Shown: positions 30,307 to 34,587 of the stretch, one piece after another
Position numbering within the stretch: position 1 is the first letter of the stretch
How the letters are laid out: each line of letters starts with the position of its first letter
Source of the DNA: a virus
Length of the DNA: 34,587 nt
Reading direction: 5' to 3' (one strand)
IMG/VR virus record: IMGVR_UViG_3300030060_004779
Location: 1 to 34,587 of that record
Notes under the pieces: model-generated
The model's input: the letters and a program-made list of their open reading frames with translations, nothing else
Database searches by the model: none
Told to the model about the DNA's origin: nothing
Translations under genes and position numbers: made by a program

Positions 30307-30728
30307 TTTTTATACTTTTGCTCCATTTGTTTAAATGCTTCAGCTAACTTATTACGTTTTTTAATCTGATATTCATTCTTTTCTTCTTCTGCTACCATTG
30401 TAGGATTTGCTCTTGCAATCCAATTATAACAAAATTTCTTCAAGTCTTTTTTATAAGACTTATTAGATATAAGCCACATTTTTGCTTTGTCAAGCTCATT
30501 TTTAATATTAATTCCAGGGAAAGCCTTACCCATATCAGATAACCATTGTTTGTCTAGGGATATTTCGGCAAAGAAATTATCTAATTTTTCTGAGTAAGGC
30601 ATTGGTTTCCCTTTAGCTTTCTGTGACCTTCCTTCATTTTTTACATAACGCTCGTACAACCAAGCAAATACTTTATCCCCATCTGCCCAGTATTCTTTAT
30701 TATTTTTTTGGATGTACAGCTTAATCAT
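30303..30728 (-). CDS. DnaT-like replication protein, 141 aa
   Basis: The segment FPGINIKNELDKAKMWLISN followed by LKKFCYNWIARAN is a pattern shared by the C-terminal part of DnaT-like and phage O/P-type replication proteins (helical domain acting on ssDNA). The N-terminal half (IQKNNKEYWADGDKVFAWLYERYV) is unassigned, and the C-terminus is a charged helix. It lies directly after the SSB-like gene, which supports a replication role. No DnaC/DnaB-type ATPase is visible, so it would have to recruit host helicase. Confidence 0.6.
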   Translation of the reverse strand: MIKLYIQKNNKEYWADGDKVFAWLYERYVKNEGRSQKAKGKPMPYSEKLDNFFAEISLDKQWLSDMGKAFPGINIKNELDKAKMWLISNKSYKKDLKKFCYNWIARANPTMVAEEEKNEYQIKKRNKLAEAFKQMEQKYKK

Positions 30729-31099
30729 TAGAAAGGTATGTCTTGATCTGCCTTAGCAGTTTCTTGTTTAGATTGCTTTACATTTGGCGCATCTGGATTA
30801 TACTTAGTCCATCCACCATCATCAAGCCAATTACCATCTGCATCTTTTCTTCGTGGAAATAAGCTACCATCTTTTTTAGTCTGACCAAATTTAAGAGTAT
30901 GGAATGTATCTCTATCATACATCTCATAGTACTTATTGCCATCTACCTCTCTACATCTAAAGCCAATATTCTCACTGCCATTTGCTTTATTCTTTGCATT
31001 TCCAAATACACTATCAAATGTTGCTAGTTGCTCAAAGATTTCTTTGATGCCACCTTCAACTTCGACATTATATTTTCCAGAATTATATGTTACTTTCAT
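30728..31099 (-). CDS. Putative ssDNA-binding protein with SSB-like tail, 123 aa
   Basis: The last residues KADQDIPF match the tail of bacterial SSB (acidic, ending IPF), known to recruit repair enzymes. The body (NIGFRCREVDGNKYYEMYDRDTFHTLKFG) is beta-rich and aromatic, and may be an OB fold or a different one. I do not recognise it as classical SSB. A Gly/Asn/Lys-rich linker precedes the tail. GGAG is 8 bases upstream. It lies between the recombination nuclease genes and the DnaT-like gene. Confidence 0.55.
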   Translation of the reverse strand: MKVTYNSGKYNVEVEGGIKEIFEQLATFDSVFGNAKNKANGSENIGFRCREVDGNKYYEMYDRDTFHTLKFGQTKKDGSLFPRRKDADGNWLDDGGWTKYNPDAPNVKQSKQETAKADQDIPF

Positions 31100-31115
31100 C
31101 TTTACTTCTCCTTTG

Positions 31116-31688
31116 TTAAATATAAGAATTACTTAAATTGTGCAATAATACTTTGCTTTTCATAACGCTGATATCGTTTGTTTTTTTCATCTCCTCGTAG
31201 CCATTCATATCTTTTAACAACTTACCCCATACTTTTTTATTGGGATTATCAAAATAATTTTCACTTGGCGACAAAACTCTTTCAAATTCTCCATACCTAT
31301 TAAAACCAAAAACACTTGTTAGACATTCTATTGGCACTGCTGCATCTACATCGCATAGCCAATACTGAAACCCATATTTATCCTCAAACCTACTGTAATC
31401 TTCTATTTCTCCCAATATAATATGGTCAGGAGTTATACAATATAAGTCTGGCAAGAAATGAGGATAATAAAAAGATTCTTTATACTCAGTATAGTTGTCA
31501 AATTCTATATATTCATCTTCATATTTTTTTCTATACATTAAATGCTCATAAATAGCCCTTTTAAATCCATATATTTTAAAAGATGGGTAGTTATTTATAA
31601 CATTTGTATATGCGTGTCTTTGCCTTGCATATCTTTCACCAGTGTTGTTTTTAAGAAACTTTGTTAAATCTTTTTGGCTTTCTAGCAT
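31116..31688 (-). CDS. Hypothetical protein, possible degenerate nuclease, 190 aa
   Basis: Contains FLPDLYCITPDHIILGEIEDYS, where LPD and GEIED stand like the PD and ExK of PD-(D/E)XK enzymes but with Asp or Glu in place of Lys. It could be an inactive or altered relative of that fold, or simply a different protein. The N-terminal half is basic and aromatic. It is adjacent to the RecB-like nuclease C-half (stop and start one base apart), suggesting joint work in recombination. Confidence 0.5.
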   Translation of the reverse strand: MLESQKDLTKFLKNNTGERYARQRHAYTNVINNYPSFKIYGFKRAIYEHLMYRKKYEDEYIEFDNYTEYKESFYYPHFLPDLYCITPDHIILGEIEDYSRFEDKYGFQYWLCDVDAAVPIECLTSVFGFNRYGEFERVLSPSENYFDNPNKKVWGKLLKDMNGYEEMKKTNDISVMKSKVLLHNLSNSYI

Positions 31689-31689
31689 C

Positions 31690-32169
31690 TTATCCTTTGT
31701 TTAATGTAAACTTTGTTTCAAATTCTTTTTTAAATCGTGGCTTTGGTGCATCTCCTTTAGTGCTAGAGTTGTGCCACTTCCATAAATCATAGCAATTCTT
31801 TACCAAATCATAATCAATATTATAATATTTAAGAGTATAGGTCGGTGCTTTAATCCAAGTGCTTTTAAGATGCAAACACGCAACTTTTGTTATTGGATAC
31901 TTTGGAAATAATTTATTCCATATCATTGCATACGCTGATAACTGAATTTGATGTACAGGGTAATTCAAGCCTGTTTTATAATCAACTAAAGTTATGTCAG
32001 ACTTATTTGTCTTTGGATTTGTTATTAAGCCTACAAAATCAGCAGTACCACAAAAAGGTATATCTTTGTGATGTAGCTGAATTTCTGATGCAAATGCGAT
32101 AGGTTTATAATCCTCCCAAAACTTCATAAAACCCATTAGTCTTTTATTAATCTGATTACTTGGTATCAT
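31690..32169 (-). CDS. RecB-like (Cas4/AddB) nuclease, C-terminal half, 159 aa
   Basis: Contains core motifs of the RecB nuclease family: E29 in FASEIQ, GTAD (D44), LVDYKTG (D63, K65) and the QxxxY motif QLSAY (Q76, Y80). What is missing is the N-terminal motif I His, which is found in the separate ORF 32397-32762. The start has a ribosome site AAGGAT about 9 bases upstream. An in-frame TAA just upstream closes the frame, so it is not part of one long gene. It overlaps the inserted 83-residue ORF by 14 bases. Confidence 0.75.
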   Translation of the reverse strand: MIPSNQINKRLMGFMKFWEDYKPIAFASEIQLHHKDIPFCGTADFVGLITNPKTNKSDITLVDYKTGLNYPVHQIQLSAYAMIWNKLFPKYPITKVACLHLKSTWIKAPTYTLKYYNIDYDLVKNCYDLWKWHNSSTKGDAPKPRFKKEFETKFTLNKG

Positions 32170-32407
32170 GTGGCAGTATCCTTATCCCTTTATGTGTTAT
32201 ATAGTATAATTTAGTAAAAAAGTTAACTGGTCGCTTATCAAGTCTTCCCATAACAAATCCAGGATCATCGCAATCGATAACATCCTCTACAAATTCTACT
32301 GCATATTTTTTTGTTTTTTGTGTATATGGTCTTAACGTATTTTCTAGCTCTTTTTTCTTAGCCATAAAATTTCGATAGTTAGAATATATAAGTGTATTAT
32401 TCTTCAT
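32156..32407 (-). CDS. Unknown 83-aa ORF between the nuclease halves
   Basis: Starts at ATG 32407 within the end of the N-half gene (11-base overlap) and ends within the start of the C-half gene (14-base overlap). The product, MKNNTLIYSNYRNFMAKKKE onward, is basic at the N-terminus, has YAVEFVEDVIDCDDPGF in the middle and ends KGIRILPHDTK. No family is recognised and no strong ribosome site is seen. It is either an insertion into an ancestral nuclease gene or an intended partner translated by coupling. Confidence 0.55.
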   Translation of the reverse strand: MKNNTLIYSNYRNFMAKKKELENTLRPYTQKTKKYAVEFVEDVIDCDDPGFVMGRLDKRPVNFFTKLYYITHKGIRILPHDTK

Positions 32408-32762
32408 CAGAATTGTACCCAAAATTATAATGCTTACCATTGTAGTTAAAGCCTTGACGTATATCAATATCCTCGCCTTCAACAAGCATATCAATATAAG
32501 CGTGGACTATTGTACCAATTAAAGCTTTCTCATCTCTAATCTTAATTGCATCGAATCCATTAGTCATTAGCCAATTATCATAATGTTCACCCTTAGAAAC
32601 AATAGAATCAAAACTCGTAACTGAAATATAATACTTACCCTTAGATTCGTACCATCTACCATTAGATAGATCGTGTCGCTTCAAATCCACGTTCTCATTA
32701 TAATTCTTAACGATTGTTTTAATGTTCTCTGGTTTTCTCTTGGTATTCTTCTTCTGTGTCAT
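32397..32762 (-). CDS. RecB-like nuclease, N-terminal half, 121 aa
   Basis: ISVTSFDSIVSKGEHYDNWL and ALIGTIVHAYIDMLVEGE are typical N-terminal blocks of RecB/Cas4-type exonucleases, with the motif I His at position 87. The protein ends at residue 121 (GYNSDEE) before the GTAD and DYK catalytic motifs, which are in the next-but-one gene. Alone it cannot be active. Together the two halves have the right order and length (about 280 residues). Start overlaps the XRE gene by 44 bases. Confidence 0.7.
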   Translation of the reverse strand: MTQKKNTKRKPENIKTIVKNYNENVDLKRHDLSNGRWYESKGKYYISVTSFDSIVSKGEHYDNWLMTNGFDAIKIRDEKALIGTIVHAYIDMLVEGEDIDIRQGFNYNGKHYNFGYNSDEE

Positions 32763-32958
32763 AAAAATCCCTTAGTTTACAATGACATAACCTTGCTATA
32801 TGCTTTAATGTTTCGTGCGAAGGATTACGTCTTCCAGTACAATAAAAGGTTAATGTTATTCGGTGAAAGCCTAGCTTATCTGCTATAAACTTAGATTTAA
32901 GCCCAGACTCTTTTATCTTTTCTTTTAGCTTTGTATAATTAAAATGTTTTAGTTTCAT
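32719..32958 (-). CDS. XRE-family (Cro/CI-like) regulator, 79 aa
   Basis: A single helix-turn-helix domain: LKEKIKESGLKSKFIADKLGFHRITLTFYCTGRR is followed by NPSHETLKHIARLCHC. Length and layout match small Cro-type repressors or transcription activators. It has no C-terminal dimerisation/protease domain, so it is not a full CI. It may bind the TGACA-T-TGTCA dyad at 2844-2854 or sites near its own start, but that is untested. It lies at the head of the recombination genes, just after the folded non-coding region. Confidence 0.8.
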   Translation of the reverse strand: MKLKHFNYTKLKEKIKESGLKSKFIADKLGFHRITLTFYCTGRRNPSHETLKHIARLCHCKLRDFYDTEEEYQEKTREH

Positions 32959-32973
32959 GCTTCAAATATAAAA

Positions 32974-33078
32974 TTAAATGTTTACCAAATGCAAACAAAA
33001 AATATAACAAACTAGGAATTCAGACGAGAAATATAATGAAATATCAAAATGCACTTGGAAAATATAATAGATTATCAT
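32974..33078 (-). CDS. Possible hydrophobic micro-protein, 34 aa
   Basis: A short frame with ATG 33078 preceded by AAGGG (11 bases), product beginning MIIYYIFQVHFDISLYF and ending CLHLVNI. It is mostly hydrophobic and AT-rich, so it could be chance in this composition. Three AATATAAY motifs about 30 bases apart overlap the same DNA. It is listed because similar tiny membrane peptides with better signals lie upstream. Confidence 0.25.
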   Translation of the reverse strand: MIIYYIFQVHFDISLYFSSEFLVCYIFCLHLVNI

Positions 33079-33137
33079 ATTTTATAAACCCTTATGGTTT
33101 GACAACTATGTACTTTTTGCATAAGGTTATTATAAAT

Positions 33138-33385
33138 GTGGTTACAAAAAGGGATTTCAGTATAGCCACAATCAAAGACGAACTCTAAACTTGATCTGAT
33201 AGGTAGCTTACTACCGAAAATGGAATTAGAGCGAAAATTATAGTAAGATTTATAATTTTTAGGCATATCCGAAGCGATAACTCAAGGGGATAGATAAGCC
33301 TAGAATCCACCCTAGCTTTATAATTAGGCTAGGGATAGGGATTCCTCTAGGCAAAACTCTTAGCTCTAATCTAAGGGGATAGATA
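33138..33385. ncRNA. Densely folded non-coding region (ncRNA or origin candidate)
   Basis: Within the 449-base gap 32959-33407 lie consecutive stems: GTGGTTA/TAGCCAC (33138-33144, 33163-33169, one G-U); CTCTAA/TTAGAG (33183-33188, 33226-33231) enclosing GGTAG-CTTA-CTACC (33202-33215); GCCTAGA/TCTAGGC (33298-33304, 33346-33352) enclosing ATCC/GGAT and CCCTAGC/GCTAGGG (33310-33316, 33328-33334); and CTTAG/CTAAG (33359-33375). Two direct copies of AAGGGGATAGATA (33284-33296, 33373-33385) bracket the long hairpin. No tRNA or known riboswitch fits. It is either a structured RNA or a replication origin with iterons. The strand is undetermined. Confidence 0.55.
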
Positions 33386-33407
33386 TAAAAGCAAGTTATA
33401 ATTATAA

Positions 33408-33539
33408 TTAATCCTCCTCTTTATTACATTGTTTATATAAATAATCATTACACCCTTCACACGCTATCTCTTGACCTAAATCCAAGTCAATAATATAATA
33501 GGTGTATAAATTTTCACGATCGCAGTAAGTGCATTCCAT
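33408..33539 (-). CDS. Cys-rich micro-protein, 43 aa
   Basis: CTYC at residues 3-6 and CEGC at 27-30 make a zinc-ribbon pattern, in the sequence MECTYCDRENLYTYY onward, ending KQCNKEED. GGGAGGG is about 7 bases before the ATG, and the start shares a base with the stop of the preceding gene (TAATG). Function unknown. Similar Cys-pair micro-proteins recur in this early region. Confidence 0.7.
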   Translation of the reverse strand: MECTYCDRENLYTYYIIDLDLGQEIACEGCNDYLYKQCNKEED

Positions 33540-33712
33540 TATTTGCCCTCCCTATATATTGGATTCTGAATTACTCCAATAGCATATTCTAAAGCCTCAA
33601 CCCATCCTTTATATTGATGATAGTTATCCCAATCAGACATTCCATCAGCTTGATTCATACTTTCTTCTTCAATCTTTAAGGTTGCTTTTAACTCTTTTAA
33701 TATTTTTTCCAT
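33539..33712 (-). CDS. Hypothetical helical protein, 57 aa
   Basis: MEKILKELKATLKIEEESMN and later YKGWVEALEYAIGVIQN form two amphipathic helices. GGAGG is 7 bases upstream of the ATG. It overlaps the 69-residue gene by 16 bases and the 43-residue gene by one. The pattern WVEALEYAI is common in small early phage proteins but names no function. Confidence 0.7.
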   Translation of the reverse strand: MEKILKELKATLKIEEESMNQADGMSDWDNYHQYKGWVEALEYAIGVIQNPIYREGK

Positions 33713-33906
33713 CGTGAAACCTCCAATTCAACTACATCACTATTTATAATATTAACTCCATAATCATCATCGATATTATCTTTTAAATAAGCAATAGCAT
33801 CATTGTCATCAACAGCATGAAATACATAATTGATATTTTGTTTATAAATATCGCAATGCTGAGATGTAACACAAACTATTGCACAATACATTTTTTCTTT
33901 TTCCAT
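33697..33906 (-). CDS. Hypothetical early protein, 69 aa
   Basis: Alpha/beta-type small protein: MYCAIVCVTSQHCDIY, then NYVFHAVDDNDAIAYLKDNIDDDYGVNII, ending SRWKKY. Acidic in the middle. AGGAGG lies about 5 bases before the ATG, one of the best ribosome sites in the region. It overlaps both neighbours. No family recognised. Confidence 0.7.
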   Translation of the reverse strand: MEKEKMYCAIVCVTSQHCDIYKQNINYVFHAVDDNDAIAYLKDNIDDDYGVNIINSDVVELEVSRWKKY

Positions 33907-34103
33907 TATTCCTCCTCTTCGTTTTTTTGTTCTTCAATTACATTTTCCCAACATTCTTCACACCAACCTCTTACAAAATTCCCATCAGAGTCATTGTAAG
34001 CAATGACAAGGCCAGTTGTATATGGAGTTCTTCCATCATCATCGCATCTACAGCATTTTTGCTTACTCATTATTTCGTAATATTCTTTTGTATTGTTATC
34101 CAT
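33906..34103 (-). CDS. Cys-rich small protein, 65 aa
   Basis: CCRC near the start and CEEC near residues 47-50 are a zinc-binding pair, with RGWCEECWENVIEEQKNEEEE at the end. The start is ATG 34103 (MDNNTKEYYEIM), with AAGGAG 5 bases upstream. A longer frame from 34136 has no such site. Stop and next start overlap by one base (TAATG). Function unknown. Confidence 0.7.
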   Translation of the reverse strand: MDNNTKEYYEIMSKQKCCRCDDDGRTPYTTGLVIAYNDSDGNFVRGWCEECWENVIEEQKNEEEE

Positions 34104-34150
34104 TATAACTCCTTTATCTTTTTTTTTATTATTCAAAATTTAAATCCAAT

Positions 34151-34246
34151 TTATAATCCAAGTGAAAAATATAACAAGATCAGAATCCAAGCTGAAAATA
34201 TAATCAGAATGGAGATTAAAATTATAATTTCTATAAAATCTTTCAT
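34151..34246 (-). CDS. Single-span membrane micro-peptide, 31 aa
   Basis: MKDFIEIIILISILIIFSAW onward is one hydrophobic span almost to the end (ILILLYFSLGL), with three charges at the N-terminus. AAGGG lies 5 bases before the ATG. The core LIIFSAWILILLYF closely resembles LIIFIVWIILILF of the next peptide (34310-34393), so the two are probably duplicates. Possible roles are a toxin, superinfection exclusion or membrane modulator. Confidence 0.5.
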   Translation of the reverse strand: MKDFIEIIILISILIIFSAWILILLYFSLGL

Positions 34247-34309
34247 TTTTTCCCTTGTTTTAAAAATTAAGTTTATATTTATAATTGAGGTTAAAAATAT
34301 AATCCTAGC

Positions 34310-34393
34310 TTATATTTCAAAGTCTGTAAATAATATTAATATTATCCATACTATAAATATAATCAGATGGGTAAATCCTAAAATAATATCCAT
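34310..34393 (-). CDS. Single-span membrane micro-peptide, 27 aa
   Basis: Begins MDIILGFTHLIIFIVW and ends LFTDFEI. It has a good AAGGAG site 9 bases upstream, located inside the end of the 26-residue gene. Similarity to the 31-residue peptide (LIIFxxWI and LILxF) suggests paralogy. Confidence 0.55.
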   Translation of the reverse strand: MDIILGFTHLIIFIVWIILILFTDFEI

Positions 34394-34396
34394 TGT

Positions 34397-34477
34397 TTAA
34401 AACTCCTTATTTTTAAGAGCTTTTTTATATCTAAGCAATATAATAAAGCATATTATTAAAATGGTTGTTAAAATCAT
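34397..34477 (-). CDS. Single-span membrane micro-peptide, 26 aa
   Basis: MILTTILIICFIILLRYKKA followed by LKNKEF: a short hydrophobic span with a basic cytoplasm-type tail. Its ATG shares a base with the stop of the upstream Cys-x2-Cys frame (TAATG), and AAGGG lies about 10 bases before it. Third of the membrane-peptide row. Confidence 0.5.
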   Translation of the reverse strand: MILTTILIICFIILLRYKKALKNKEF

Positions 34478-34557
34478 TAATTATAACCCTTATATTCTAA
34501 GACTTCGCACGTTTCGCAACGTTCAAAGTTTCTGCTTTTAGCTTCATCAGTTAGAAT
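34477..34557 (-). CDS. C-terminal part of a Cys-pair protein at the right edge
   Basis: An open frame with no ATG: ILTDEAKSRNFERCETCEVL onward, ending EYKGYN, then TAA joined to the next ATG (TAATG). The CETC pair, the coupling and the non-random composition suggest a real protein whose start is lost, either by an in-frame TAA (34558-34560), a rare ATT start, or a base error near the window end. If the window is circular, the same frame upstream passes an ATG at positions 3-1. Confidence 0.35.
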   Translation of the reverse strand: MLTDEAKSRNFERCETCEVLEYKGYN

Positions 34558-34587
34558 TTATTTAATTAAACCTCTTTTTATTTTTTC

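Noticed and set aside
33075-33266. 63-codon leftward ORF
   Set aside because: It runs through several stems of the folded region, has no ribosome site, and its residues show no domain-like pattern.
33284-33385. Two 13-base repeats as a minimal CRISPR or att pair
   Set aside because: Only two copies, the interval is itself a hairpin, and no cas or integrase gene is present.
34150-34370. Repeated AATATAAT-type motifs suggesting iterons or promoter arrays
   Set aside because: On the minus strand they are codons of the hydrophobic micro-peptides (LIIF and similar), which explains most copies. The three copies at 33001, 33030 and 33061, about 30 bases apart, are not fully explained.
33879-34400. 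173-codon rightward ORF
   Set aside because: It is antisense to six well-signalled small genes. Its Ile/Phe-rich product is the mirror of AT-rich coding DNA.
1-34587. tRNA genes
   Set aside because: Reading for the T-loop pattern with matching acceptor stems gave no convincing candidate. A covariance-model scan would settle it.

Overview
This window reads as an essentially complete small genome of a tailed, siphovirus-type phage. It is AT-rich by eye, gene-dense, carries no tRNA or rRNA gene, and most genes have good AGGAG-type ribosome binding sites. The style (short Cys-rich early proteins, a metallophosphoesterase in the late block, Nmad1 and Dam genes, conserved basic small proteins) resembles phages assembled from marine metagenomes. 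The host cannot be named. The strong Shine-Dalgarno signals argue against Bacteroidetes and suit an AT-rich proteobacterium or similar. No integrase, DNA polymerase or helicase was seen.

Layout: (1) 1-761, minus: two early-type small genes and the start of a third that runs off the left edge. (2) 762-3501, plus: a control region, a candidate small terminase (terS), small unknown genes, one gene with its own promoter, operator-like dyad and terminator. (3) 3537-7313, minus: large terminase, portal, a short gene, a virion morphogenesis/tail-completion protein and an F-like minor head protein. (4) 7402-28076, plus: scaffold, major capsid protein, lysozyme, metallophosphoesterase, holin-like genes, virion surface proteins, a trio of very basic small proteins, head-tail connector, tail completion, major tail protein, tail chaperones with a probable -1 frameshift, tape measure, a 1767-residue tail-tip protein and two more tail genes. 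(5) 28054-34477, minus: a recombination, replication and modification block (four possible PD-(D/E)XK proteins, Dam methyltransferase, Nmad1, SSB-like protein, DnaT-like protein, XRE regulator) followed upstream by many tiny genes. If the ends are joined, blocks 1 and 5 form one leftward early unit starting near 800, so the window is probably an arbitrary cut of a circular or circularly permuted genome.

Working together: the early unit would handle DNA replication, recombination and modification. TerS, TerL and portal package DNA into a head built by scaffold and capsid protein, the neck genes join head to a tail of roughly 95 nm (estimated from the tape measure), and lysozyme plus a small membrane protein open the cell. 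The least ordinary signals are a near-identical N-terminal leader shared by the major capsid and major tail proteins, a RecB-like nuclease split in two around an 83-residue ORF, a cluster of 26-31-residue membrane peptides, a densely folded non-coding region at 33138-33385, a three-way-junction element at 30080-30147, a 16-bp dyad bracketing terS, and a dockerin-like module set between acidic linkers in the tail-tip protein.
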